Notes: a model not told the origin generated them from the sequence alone. A DNA stretch of 58,007 nucleotides from an uncultured Shewanella sp. (GCF_947501225.1 NZ_CANMUW010000024.1:1-58007), one strand, 5' to 3'. Shown: positions 45,833 to 54,099, counted from the stretch's first letter. A program made the numbers and translations.

Positions 45833-47350
45833 ATGCAAGACAGAAGAGGTTTTTTAAAACTGGGTGCCGGTGCGGCACTGGGCGGACTGGCATCGACTAT
45901 GCCTGGTACTGTCATGGCCAGTGAGTGTGGAGAAATTAAGTGGGATGAATCTGCCGATGTGATCGTAGTCGGTTCAGGTTTTGCGGGCCTTTCTGCGGCA
46001 CTGAATGTTAAACGCAGCGGTGTCGGCTCTGTACTGGTTCTGGAAAAGATGCAGGTCATCGGTGGTAACTCGGCCATCAATGGTGGCTGGCTGGCGATAC
46101 CAAAAAACCCAACCCAATTAGCTCAAGGCGTGAATGATGACTCACCGGAAGAGCTGGTTAAGGATCAGATCATCTCGGGCCGTGGTATGCAGAACGAAGC
46201 CGCACTTCGCCAGATTGCCAATCGCGCTCTTGATGCTTACGAGTTATGCATAGAAACCGGTGTTAAATTCCGCAAGGACTTTAACATTCAGGTCGGCGGT
46301 CATAACAAGGCTCGCGCCATAAGAACCCAACACGGCACTGGCGGCGACATCACCACTAAGCTTTACGAAGCAGGCCTTAAAGAGGGTGTCGATTACCGCC
46401 TGCAACACTATATCGAAGATTTCGTCATGGACGGTCAAAAGATCATCGGCCTTAAGGTGCGTAAAAACTACCGCTTCCCGGATCTAAAGACAGGCAGCAC
46501 AGTTTTCATTAAAGCCAACAAAGGCGTGGTCTTAGCTAACGGTGGCTTTGCTCGCAACATGAAGCTTCGTGAAGTTGTTGACCCTTCTCTGGATCCAACG
46601 CTTGATTGTACTAACGCTCTGGGCGCTACGGGTGAAGTAACACTTACCGCCATGGCGCACGGTGCTCTTCCGGTACATATGAATCTGATCCAAACCGGCC
46701 ATTGGGGCTCACCCGATGAAGGTGGTTTCGGTTGGTCAAACGCTCTGCTCTCAATCGGTTGGCATCAAGGTGTGGCGATGAGTGTCCTGAACGGTAAACG
46801 CTTCATGAATGAACGTGCCGACCGTAAGACATGCTCGGAAGCCATCATGAAAAATCGCAACGCCGACGGCAGCCCCGCCTATCCGGTGGTGTTCTTCAAC
46901 TATGACAACTACGCCAAAGACGACCGTGTTGTACGTGCACTACGTGACAAGATGGCTTGGAAAGTCGACTCATTAGATGAGATTGCGGCAAAATTTGATA
47001 TCCCGGCGTCGGAGCTAAAACGTAGCGTTGTTGAATACAACAAGCACGTAAAGGCGCGTAAAGACCCTCTGTTTAATCGCAAAATGGACACGGCTGAAGA
47101 GTTAACAGGCCCATTTGTTGTATCACGCATCTGGCCAAAAGTGCATTACTGCATGGGTGGTCTGAAAACCGATTTAGGTGCGCGCGTACTTGACGGCCGC
47201 TCTATGGAACCTATCAAGAATCTATACGCTATCGGTGAGGTAACAGGGGGGGTCCACGGTGAAGCCCGCTTGAGCTCTACCTCCTGTCTGGAATGTTTGA
47301 CGATGGGCATCGTCGTATCTGAAACCATCAAATCTGACGTGCAGGCTTAA
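45833..47350 (+). CDS. Tat-exported periplasmic flavin reductase 2 (non-fumarate)
   Basis: 505 residues. Tat signal MQDRRGFLKLGAG, FAD fold VIVVGSGFAGLSAALNVKR. Paralogue of reductase 1 with the same domain plan and no heme domain. The FccA-type catalytic arginine (R331, NERADRK) and substrate arginine (R479, GGVHGEARL) are kept. Fumarate-side residues are replaced: IQTGHW for IQAHPT, GGFGWSNAL without the TE pair, VHY (438-439) for VHH. The C-terminal glycine pair after RL is SS, unlike reductase 1, and both share Glu-Cys nearby. Substrate likely differs from reductase 1. The frame from 45743 runs through the promoter; ATG 45833 begins the Tat signal. Confidence 0.85.
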   Translation: MQDRRGFLKLGAGAALGGLASTMPGTVMASECGEIKWDESADVIVVGSGFAGLSAALNVKRSGVGSVLVLEKMQVIGGNSAINGGWLAIPKNPTQLAQGVNDDSPEELVKDQIISGRGMQNEAALRQIANRALDAYELCIETGVKFRKDFNIQVGGHNKARAIRTQHGTGGDITTKLYEAGLKEGVDYRLQHYIEDFVMDGQKIIGLKVRKNYRFPDLKTGSTVFIKANKGVVLANGGFARNMKLREVVDPSLDPTLDCTNALGATGEVTLTAMAHGALPVHMNLIQTGHWGSPDEGGFGWSNALLSIGWHQGVAMSVLNGKRFMNERADRKTCSEAIMKNRNADGSPAYPVVFFNYDNYAKDDRVVRALRDKMAWKVDSLDEIAAKFDIPASELKRSVVEYNKHVKARKDPLFNRKMDTAEELTGPFVVSRIWPKVHYCMGGLKTDLGARVLDGRSMEPIKNLYAIGEVTGGVHGEARLSSTSCLECLTMGIVVSETIKSDVQA

Positions 47351-47355
47351 TCACT

Positions 47356-47724
47356 ATGAACAAATTAATGTTAACACTTCTTATAGGCCTGACCCTCTCC
47401 GGCAACGCATTTGCCGGCGATCTGGTGAAGATGAAAGGCAAGACTGAAGGCCGAACCAATCACGAGTTTATCTATGAAGATGGCTGCCAAAGCTGCCACC
47501 AAGGTTCGGGAAGGAAAAATGCGACAGATAGCGCCTGCGTCGAGTGTCACGGCGAGATCAACAGCATAGAGATTGACGAGAGCAAATTGGCAATCGAAGA
47601 AGCCAACCCGCACAGGTCATTCCACTACAACCAGGGCGCCAGTTGCTTAGCTTGTCACGGCGAACACGAGAAAAAAGCACCGGTATGCGCCGAGTGTCAC
47701 CGCACCTGGTTCGAAGTGATGTAA
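47356..47724 (+). CDS. Periplasmic tetraheme cytochrome c, partner of reductase 2
   Basis: 122 residues with a Sec signal peptide (to about NAFAG). Four heme sites: CQSCH, CVECH, CLACH, CAECH. Same fold type as the cytochrome of operon 1 but with clearly different spacing between hemes 2 and 3. The gene begins five bases after reductase 2, so the two are made together. Confidence 0.9.
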   Translation: MNKLMLTLLIGLTLSGNAFAGDLVKMKGKTEGRTNHEFIYEDGCQSCHQGSGRKNATDSACVECHGEINSIEIDESKLAIEEANPHRSFHYNQGASCLACHGEHEKKAPVCAECHRTWFEVM

Positions 47725-47770
47725 CGAGTTCGAAAATTAAATATAAAACAGTAACAATACTAAATGGGTA

Positions 47771-48907
47771 ATGATGATGAAAAAATCCACCAAGTTTATG
47801 TTGTCGATGGTGGCAACGGCGATAGCACTGACAGGTTTTAACGCCAGCGCTGAAGATCAGGAAGACGGTATCAATGTCGGCGGTGCCGTTCGCGTTAACT
47901 ACGGCTATAAAGATTACAGCGAGGCATCGAAAGACAAGGGTGGCGATCTGACTTTCGATATGGCTGCCATCAAGTTTAACGGTAAGAAGGGCGACTGGGG
48001 ATTAGCGGCTGAATATCGCTTCACCTCCAGCACCGACTACATCAAATACGGCTACGGTATCTACAATATCGATCCTGAATGGCAGCTACAGTTTGGTATC
48101 AACAAGGTGCCGTTTGGTAACCGTGACTTTATCTCTAACAGCTGGTGGTTTGGTATTCCTTACTACTTAGGTTTCGAAGACGACCATGATGTCGGTGTTA
48201 AGGCTGTTTATAACAGCGGCGGTTGGCACACAGACTTAGCCTTCTATAAGAATGCCGAATATGGTCCAACGGAGAACAAGCGTTACGCGACCGATCTATA
48301 CACAGGAACTATCAATGGTACCGAGTATAACAACGAAGAGACCAACCAGGTTAACCTCCGCCAGACCTATACGGCAGAACATGCTGGTGGCTCAACCACC
48401 TTCGGTGGCTCTGTAGAATATGGTCAGATCTACAACAGCAAAACAGGTAATACCGGCGATCGCTATGCAGCAGCACTTCATTTAGACAGCAACTACAATG
48501 GCTGGAATCTGCAACTGCAGGCGATGCAGTATGAGTATGATGCGGCAGATGCCGTCGATTCGAACAAGATTGGTGTTTCGGTAGTAAGTTGGCAATATGA
48601 GATCGCCTCTAAGGGTCAAGCCTATAGCGCCAATATCGCTAAGACCTTCAAAACAGACTGGGGTAGCGTGAAGTGCTATAACGACTTCGGTCTTATGACA
48701 CCCGACGTCGATGACAGCAGCTACGACAACAGCATGCAGAACGTTACCGGCTGTGCCGTCTCAGCAGGTCCTACTTACACCATGATCGACTTCGTCATGG
48801 GCAAGAACATGACCTTCTCAACCGCTAACAATGACCATGTAGGTCTGCCGGAAGTGGGCGATGACTGGGACAAGCGCGTCAACATCAACTTCGGTTACTA
48901 CTTCTAG
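47771..48907 (+). CDS. Outer-membrane porin 2 of the reductase cluster
   Basis: 378 residues, near-identical to porin 1 (the segment from VGGAVRVNYGYKDYSE to the KFNGKKGDWGL block is unchanged, as is the C-terminus). Differences include two added cysteines near the C-terminal part (KCYNDFG and VTGCAVSAG against KFYNDFG and VTGVAIAAG). Signal peptide to about NASAED. Last gene of operon 2. Confidence 0.85.
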   Translation: MMMKKSTKFMLSMVATAIALTGFNASAEDQEDGINVGGAVRVNYGYKDYSEASKDKGGDLTFDMAAIKFNGKKGDWGLAAEYRFTSSTDYIKYGYGIYNIDPEWQLQFGINKVPFGNRDFISNSWWFGIPYYLGFEDDHDVGVKAVYNSGGWHTDLAFYKNAEYGPTENKRYATDLYTGTINGTEYNNEETNQVNLRQTYTAEHAGGSTTFGGSVEYGQIYNSKTGNTGDRYAAALHLDSNYNGWNLQLQAMQYEYDAADAVDSNKIGVSVVSWQYEIASKGQAYSANIAKTFKTDWGSVKCYNDFGLMTPDVDDSSYDNSMQNVTGCAVSAGPTYTMIDFVMGKNMTFSTANNDHVGLPEVGDDWDKRVNINFGYYF

Positions 48908-48927
48908 CAAGCAAAGCCTAAGTAATC

Positions 48928-48965
48928 GCAGGTTCAGGGTTGCTCCCGCATCTGAACCTGCTCTT
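48928..48965 (+). terminator. Stem-loop after porin 2
   Basis: GCAGGTTCAG (48928-48937) pairs with CTGAACCTGC (48952-48961); followed by TCTT only. Probable weak terminator of operon 2. Confidence 0.55.
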
Positions 48966-49066
48966 AGCGCAAACATAGTAGCTCAACCTTCTGATTTTAA
49001 TACGGATCATGTTTTATATTAGTCCATGACTTTTACTTACTGATTTCCCCGTAGATTATTGAATCA

Positions 49067-49092
49067 AGCCCTATTTTATAGGGCTTTTTTTT
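49067..49092 (+). terminator. Rho-independent terminator before the DcaP-like porin
   Basis: AGCCCTAT (49067-49074), loop TTT, ATAGGGCT (49078-49085), then a T-run. It separates operon 2 from the next gene, which must have its own promoter close by. Confidence 0.88.
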
Positions 49093-49118
49093 AGACCAAT
49101 CCTTTCATGTAGAAGATT

Positions 49119-50192
49119 ATGAACATAAAAACAACGCTATCACTCTCCCTGCTGCTGACCTACCTTACCACGCCATCAGCTTTGGCAACCGAATATGAAA
49201 TGGGTGGTTTTCTCAAGGCCAATGCCCGCTACGTCGACGGCACCATAGCATTTCAACCCAGCTGGAACGGAGACGGTACGATTCAAGAGGAGGCAAAACG
49301 CACCCAATTTGGCGCCCAGGAGAGTCGATTTAATATCAAGCTGACCGAGGGTGATGTCATAGGTTTTGCCGAGATAGACTTTGTCGGCTCCTCCCAGGGT
49401 AATCCGGTAATATCCAACTCATATAGCCCCAGGCTCAGGCATGCAATGATCCAGTACCGGGAGTTTACAGCCGGACAAACCTGGTCAACTTTAGTCAACA
49501 CTACTACCTTCGCCGAAACCGCAGATCTTGGCGGCCCTTTAGTGGGACAGGCAATGGTAAGACAGGCGCTACTGAGATATCAAACAGCGCATTGGCAGAT
49601 TGCCCTGGAAAACCCATACACCTATGGCACGCAACCCAGCGACACTCAGGAACAAAAAAGCTGGATAGATACCGATAATGACTATATTCCCGATGCCATC
49701 GTCCGCTATGACAGGCAAGGTGCTTGGGGCAACCTGTCGCTGTCGGGTTTAGTCCGGTATCTGGATCCCGGCGATACCGCGCAACTGGGTGTGGGCGCCT
49801 CTTTCGCGACTAAGATAAACACATTTGGCAGGGATGATCTCAGGCTCCAGCTGCACTACGGCAATCTTGGGCGATATGTGGGTACCGATGCGGCCAGAGA
49901 TATCATCCGGGGCGAGATAGAGACCACAAGCTCAGCAATGTTTGCCTATCGGCATTTCTGGGGGGAGACTACCCGTTCCAGCATCTTCTATGGCCACACT
50001 CGCACCGAGGTGGAGCAGACAGAGCGCGCTCACTTTGGCGTCAACCTGTTCACCAACTTAACGCCGGCATTAAATGTAGGGGTAGAGGTGGGCCGATACC
50101 GAATCGACGACAAAGGAGACTCATGGCCTGATATGCCTGAACAAACCGGGCAATCAAACTATGCTCAGTTCACCCTGCAGTTCCATATATAA
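49119..50192 (+). CDS. DcaP-like outer-membrane porin
   Basis: 357 residues, signal peptide to about SALATEYE. The N-terminal GFLKANARYVDG and the block ESRFNIKL..AEIDFVG..LRHAMIQYREFTAGQTWSTL follow DcaP-type porins, which in Acinetobacter admit dicarboxylates and other small acids. The barrel ends in the aromatic-type TLQFHI. Its position inside the reductase cluster suggests it brings in an organic acid substrate. The start ATG is only 27 bases after a terminator. Confidence 0.8.
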   Translation: MNIKTTLSLSLLLTYLTTPSALATEYEMGGFLKANARYVDGTIAFQPSWNGDGTIQEEAKRTQFGAQESRFNIKLTEGDVIGFAEIDFVGSSQGNPVISNSYSPRLRHAMIQYREFTAGQTWSTLVNTTTFAETADLGGPLVGQAMVRQALLRYQTAHWQIALENPYTYGTQPSDTQEQKSWIDTDNDYIPDAIVRYDRQGAWGNLSLSGLVRYLDPGDTAQLGVGASFATKINTFGRDDLRLQLHYGNLGRYVGTDAARDIIRGEIETTSSAMFAYRHFWGETTRSSIFYGHTRTEVEQTERAHFGVNLFTNLTPALNVGVEVGRYRIDDKGDSWPDMPEQTGQSNYAQFTLQFHI

Positions 50193-50242
50193 CCCGTGCG
50201 GGGCGTGACTCCGTCGGGGGTGAAGCTGTTTTCAGGTAAGAA

Positions 50243-50266
50243 TATTCGCGAGCTCCGTCACGAATA
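50243..50266. promoter_or_regulatory. Inverted-repeat operator upstream of cupin 2
   Basis: TATTCG (50243-50248), 12-bp spacer, CGAATA (50261-50266). Same core and spacer as the operator at 45711-45744, with the AATAA(A/G)TTTG context also shared. Confidence 0.65.
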
Positions 50267-50287
50267 AGTTTGCTGCCAAAAAGAGCA

Positions 50288-50330
50288 CGTGATCCAATTC
50301 ACCTTTACGGCACCATTATCACTTTATTGT
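50288..50330 (+). promoter_or_regulatory. CRP-dependent promoter of cupin 2
   Basis: GTGA TCCAAT TCAC (50289-50302), followed by CTTTAC as at operon 2, and a CTTTATT -10 near 50323-50330. The distance from the operator is 17 bp, identical to operon 2. Confidence 0.65.
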
Positions 50331-50397
50331 TAGTTCAAGCCCAAAAGAACAAGCACAATATCGCAGCTTTCGGGCATCAAGCCATAACAGGATATGA

Positions 50398-51141
50398 ATG
50401 ATGAAACTAAAAATGATGTTCGGCCTTGCCGCACTAGCTTCAACCACAGCATTAGCCGCGGGTCCACAGTGTAACCACTCACAGCTACCATTCCAGCAGA
50501 TGACGCCGGTTCCATACGACAGCACGCCATACTCACCGCAAGATACTATGCCTGAGCAGTGTCGCGACCCACAGGTCGAAGCCTATATTGCCGACTGGGA
50601 AGCGGGCAAGATCGATTTCAACAGCATCAAGTCCAACGATAGCATCGCACCCGATCAGCGCTTCTGCAAGACCATGGACGACGACGGTAACATCATGGAA
50701 GCCAAGAACTGTGAGCTGGCAAATGCACCGGTTGGATATCTGTGGAAAGAGCTTTCAGACAGCCCGGTTGTGATCGGTATTACCAACGGTGGCAAGTCAG
50801 ATCACGCACCACACTTCCACGGACAACCTGAGTGTTACTATGTGGTCAACGGTGAAGGTAAGACGCTTGCCGACAACAAGTTCCAAACCTTAGGCACAGG
50901 TCAATACTTCTACATCCCAGGCGCGACTATCCACAACACACCAATCATGAGCGATAAAGGATTAGGTGTAATGTACTGGTATCCAAACAATGCACATTTT
51001 GATGGCTTCAAATACTACTGGCGTAAAGATGTGAAGAACCTTCGCGTGGCAGAAGAAGCGTTCGATCGTGTGGATGCGATCCGTAAGCGCGATCTAAACT
51101 TAGGTCCATATGGTACTAACGAAGCATTCTTCAAGAAGTAA
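50398..51141 (+). CDS. Exported cupin-domain protein 2 (possible DMSP lyase-like enzyme)
   Basis: 247 residues, the same length as cupin 1 and clearly its paralogue. Two ATG codons at the start (50398, 50401) after AGGAT; signal peptide to about ALAAG. Metal ligands H139, H141, E145 (APHFHGQPECYY) and H179 (IPGATIHNTP) line up one residue after those of cupin 1. It differs in an N-terminal Cys/His segment and lacks the Tyr that follows the third His in cupin 1. It is a single-gene unit but has the same promoter module as operon 2, so it belongs to the same regulon. Reaction unknown. Confidence 0.75.
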   Translation: MMKLKMMFGLAALASTTALAAGPQCNHSQLPFQQMTPVPYDSTPYSPQDTMPEQCRDPQVEAYIADWEAGKIDFNSIKSNDSIAPDQRFCKTMDDDGNIMEAKNCELANAPVGYLWKELSDSPVVIGITNGGKSDHAPHFHGQPECYYVVNGEGKTLADNKFQTLGTGQYFYIPGATIHNTPIMSDKGLGVMYWYPNNAHFDGFKYYWRKDVKNLRVAEEAFDRVDAIRKRDLNLGPYGTNEAFFKK

Positions 51142-51156
51142 ATAGTCAGACGACTG

Positions 51157-51178
51157 GCGGCCGAGGATCTTCGGCCGC
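51157..51178 (+). other. Strong stem-loop after cupin 2
   Basis: GCGGCCGA (51157-51164), 6-nt loop, TCGGCCGC (51171-51178). No T-run. Like the hairpins around cupin 1, it may protect the message end. Confidence 0.5.
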
Positions 51179-51543
51179 AATACCTTCACCTTACGCGAAC
51201 GCCACCAGACACTCTCACCATCCACTCTAACTTTTCGAGTTCTCTGTAGAGTCCATTTCGACGCATAACAAATTGGCCATGTTCTGCGGGCCGGGTTACT
51301 CCCGTGGTTCAAATGAAGCCAACTAACAAGAGTTGAATAAATACTCTACCCAGGTAAGACAAATTAGAAGCAAACCAATAACGCATTAAAAACAAACAAG
51401 TATTTTTTGCGACCTGGATAATAAAATTCAAAATTTGGCTGTACTTCATACGGTATTACCATTCAGTCATCGTTCAGCTAGTGTCACTTAATATGCCCTC
51501 AACGAAACGAAATAACGATTAATTCAGAGAGCGAGAACATATT
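51179..51543 (+). other. Gene-free stretch upstream of the outer-membrane protein gene
   Basis: 365 bases, AT-rich in its second half. It must hold the promoter of the next gene. I find no clear repeat, CRP-type core or TATTCG operator in it and no good small reading frame. Confidence 0.4.
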
Positions 51544-52170
51544 ATGAAAAGCAGATCTTTGGTTTTGGCAGCAGTCGCTGCAACAGCAATTTCAGCTCCT
51601 ACCTTCGCAGCAGATTGGTTTATCGGTGGTACCGTCGGTGCACAGCAAAACAAATATGAAGGTTCAGTTAATGTAATCGATCCAATCGATCCTGGCTTCT
51701 CTGTTCCAATGACTGGCTCAGAGAAAGAGAACAATGCCGTATACGAACTGCGTAGCGGTGTTTACTTAAACGACCAGAACCGCGTTTATGCGACCTACTC
51801 TTATAACTCAGATGATTTCTCTAAGCAGCAGAGTCTGTTGATGTCATACGATTACCTGGTTGGTTTAGGCGACAGCAATAAGCTTAACTGGTTTATCGGT
51901 GCAACGGCTGGTGTTAACCATGTAAGCCCGGATACAAGTGTAGTAAGTTCGAGCAACAACTTCGTTTGGGGGGGGCAGACAGGTCTGATGTATCAGATCA
52001 ATGACAAGCTGAGCACCGAAATTGGTTACCGTTACCTGAAGCAGGATTACGATGTATCACACTTTGAGAGTGCGATCTCACCAGCTGCAGCAACAGGTCC
52101 TGGCATTCAGTCTAATCTATCACTCAACGACAGCCAGCAACTATACTTAGGCGTTGACTACCGCTTCTAA
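51544..52170 (+). CDS. Small outer-membrane beta-barrel protein
   Basis: 208 residues, signal peptide MKSRSLVLAAVAATAISAPTFA. The mature part is a predicted eight-stranded barrel (ADWFIGGTVGAQQNKYEG at the start, LYLGVDYRF at the end), of the OMP_b-brl/OmpA-like class. No porin-specific or peptidoglycan-binding motif. Function cannot be told. It has its own promoter region and terminator and may or may not belong to the cluster before it. Confidence 0.75.
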   Translation: MKSRSLVLAAVAATAISAPTFAADWFIGGTVGAQQNKYEGSVNVIDPIDPGFSVPMTGSEKENNAVYELRSGVYLNDQNRVYATYSYNSDDFSKQQSLLMSYDYLVGLGDSNKLNWFIGATAGVNHVSPDTSVVSSSNNFVWGGQTGLMYQINDKLSTEIGYRYLKQDYDVSHFESAISPAAATGPGIQSNLSLNDSQQLYLGVDYRF

Positions 52171-52186
52171 TCCAGTCACCTAAAAG

Positions 52187-52207
52187 AGCCCCGCAAGGGG
52201 CTTTTTG
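52187..52207 (+). terminator. Rho-independent terminator of the barrel gene
   Basis: AGCCCC, loop GCAA, GGGGCT, then TTTTTG. Convergent with the antiporter gene. Confidence 0.9.
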
Positions 52208-52219
52208 TTATGAGTCAAA

Positions 52220-53728
52220 TCATCTAACTTCTGTTCCCCCCTCTTCAAGCAGCTCGCCGCTCCGGGCAAATTTTCCATTCAATAGAGTCAGTAGCAGGAA
52301 AAGCGCCACGGCAGTCACTGTAACGATAAGCCAAACGGCAAAGCCAGAAATGGTAAGGTTCGTCAGTTGATAACCCAGCAAAGACGCCAGGGCAGCGATA
52401 ACAGCGAAGGGAAGTTGGGTGATGACATGGGAGTGAGGCGAACAACCGCTGCTGGTTGCACTCAACACACTGGTATCAGAGATGGGCGAGCAGTGATCGC
52501 CGAACACAGCTCCCGCCATTACGGCACTCAGCGCCGGAATAAGCATAGTCACATCGACAGCAACGGCTATCTCTCCGCCGATAGGCAGCATTATCGCAAA
52601 TGTTCCCCAACTCGAGCCGGTTGTGAATGCCATCACCGCGCATAACAGGAAGGTACCGGCAAGGAGAAAGTGCGCAGAGAGGAGTTGTCCGGCCCACCCG
52701 GCCAACAGCTTAGCAACCCCCAGATCTTTGATGACGGCACCGATCATCCAGGTAAATATCAAAATGCCGATGGCAAAACTTATCCCCTTAATACCCGACA
52801 ATATATCTCTTATCAGCTGACTAAAAGGACGACCGCCAAGCTTAAGTAGTACAACACTGGTTAGGGTTGCCAGTATGCAGGCGTTTCGCATCGATCCGCC
52901 GATATCCGCATGGGTTAACCACTCGGTGATATTCCAACTTCCGGAGGACACGGCCCCGGACCACAGGGTGAAGCCGATAGAGGAAAGGAGTAAGCTTGCC
53001 ATAGGGAGACCTAATAGCCAGGCATTACCAAGGTGAACCGGCTCGGGAGAACTCTCTTTATGCTTTTCCCCCTTGAAGCCACGGCCAGACCAGGCCACCA
53101 GCAGAGAGAGCCCTATAACCGTAATCGCATAGAAGTTGAGCTGTGCCATCTCAAGAAATGCCTGCAGCGGAGAGACCGGGAGCAAGGCTATCCCGGCCAG
53201 TATCGCCATCACGTAAGGCCCCCAGCTCGAGAAAGGCAGGAGCGAACACAGAGGCGAGGCATTGGAGTCGACCAGATAGGCTATCTGCTCTTTAGGCATG
53301 GCGTAACGTTGACTCAATGGCTGACACACATGACCCACTGCGATACAGCTGAAGATCCCGTCGATGAAGACCACCCAACCTAAGAAAACGACCCCCAACC
53401 TCGCCTGTCTGCCGTTTCGAATTCTATGATATAACCAATCGGCAAATGCATTGACGGCGCCGCCTCGTGCCAGCAGCTGAGTCATCGCCCCGAGCAGTAC
53501 CATCGCAGTCAATACATTCAGGTGCCAGATCTGCCAACTTCCACCTGAGTAAACTTGCCGGCCGGCTGTCACAGCTAAATATTCAAGTGTCGCCAAGGGG
53601 TTGTAGGAGGCGAGCATAAAAGCACCGGAGACAATACCGACACCTAAAGCTAAAACTGTTTTTCTCAGTGTCAAAGCCAAAATGAGAGTCAGGGCCAGAG
53701 GCAGGAGTACGGCAACGTTCGCTGTCAT
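52220..53728 (-). CDS. NhaC-type sodium/proton antiporter family protein
   Basis: About 502 residues and 11-12 membrane helices (NhaC/YqkI superfamily). The re-entrant region FVDGIFSCIAVGHVCQPLS and FTTGSSWGTFAIMLPIGGEIA, with AVFGDHCSPISDTSVLSATSSGC, are family landmarks (AGDHxSPISDT). Related proteins exchange malate/lactate or simple amines as well as Na+/H+, so substrate is open. ATG 53728 is preferred to the frame's TTG 53743. Confidence 0.85.
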   Translation of the reverse strand: MTANVAVLLPLALTLILALTLRKTVLALGVGIVSGAFMLASYNPLATLEYLAVTAGRQVYSGGSWQIWHLNVLTAMVLLGAMTQLLARGGAVNAFADWLYHRIRNGRQARLGVVFLGWVVFIDGIFSCIAVGHVCQPLSQRYAMPKEQIAYLVDSNASPLCSLLPFSSWGPYVMAILAGIALLPVSPLQAFLEMAQLNFYAITVIGLSLLVAWSGRGFKGEKHKESSPEPVHLGNAWLLGLPMASLLLSSIGFTLWSGAVSSGSWNITEWLTHADIGGSMRNACILATLTSVVLLKLGGRPFSQLIRDILSGIKGISFAIGILIFTWMIGAVIKDLGVAKLLAGWAGQLLSAHFLLAGTFLLCAVMAFTTGSSWGTFAIMLPIGGEIAVAVDVTMLIPALSAVMAGAVFGDHCSPISDTSVLSATSSGCSPHSHVITQLPFAVIAALASLLGYQLTNLTISGFAVWLIVTVTAVALFLLLTLLNGKFARSGELLEEGGTEVR

Positions 53729-53761
53729 TGAGATGTACCACAAAGAAATTGGGAGGAGAAT

Positions 53762-53827
53762 ATGAGTGACATCATAACACGTACAAAAAAGACACTATTG
53801 TCATTAAATTTTGGACATTCAGCATAA
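53762..53827 (+). CDS. Possible 21-residue small protein
   Basis: ATG at 53762 is preceded by GGGAGGAGAAT, a near-perfect ribosome-binding site, and reads MSDIITRTKKTLLSLNFGHS plus one Ala to a TAA. It lies in the gap between the antiporter and zapB. No relative recognised; the strong site is the only support. Confidence 0.3.
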   Translation: MSDIITRTKKTLLSLNFGHSA

Positions 53828-53895
53828 TTAACTATTCACTACAGTATCTGCACTGATAGAATCACAATACCATCCAGAAACTATTAGGACTCCCC

Positions 53896-54099
53896 ATGAG
53901 CCTTGAACTACTGTCCAAACTGGAGACAAAAATCCAGGCAGCACTCGAAACTATTGAGCTACTAAAAATGGAGCTTGAAGAAGAGAAGCAGAAAACTAAC
54001 AGCCTGACAGAGCAAAACCAACAGTTGAGCCAAGATCTTAATTCTTGGAATGAAAAAGTCACCGGACTTGTTGGCTTGCTCAATGAAGAAGTGAACTAA
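53896..54099 (+). CDS. zapB: Cell division protein ZapB
   Basis: 67 residues, all coiled coil: MSLELLSKLETKIQAALETI then LLKMELEEEKQKTNSL, ending in a conserved Trp-containing tail (SWNEKVTGLVGLLNEEV). It follows E. coli ZapB ([31 protein letters not shown]) in order. ZapB links ZapA at the Z-ring to MatP and the chromosome terminus. Confidence 0.88.
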   Translation: MSLELLSKLETKIQAALETIELLKMELEEEKQKTNSLTEQNQQLSQDLNSWNEKVTGLVGLLNEEVN

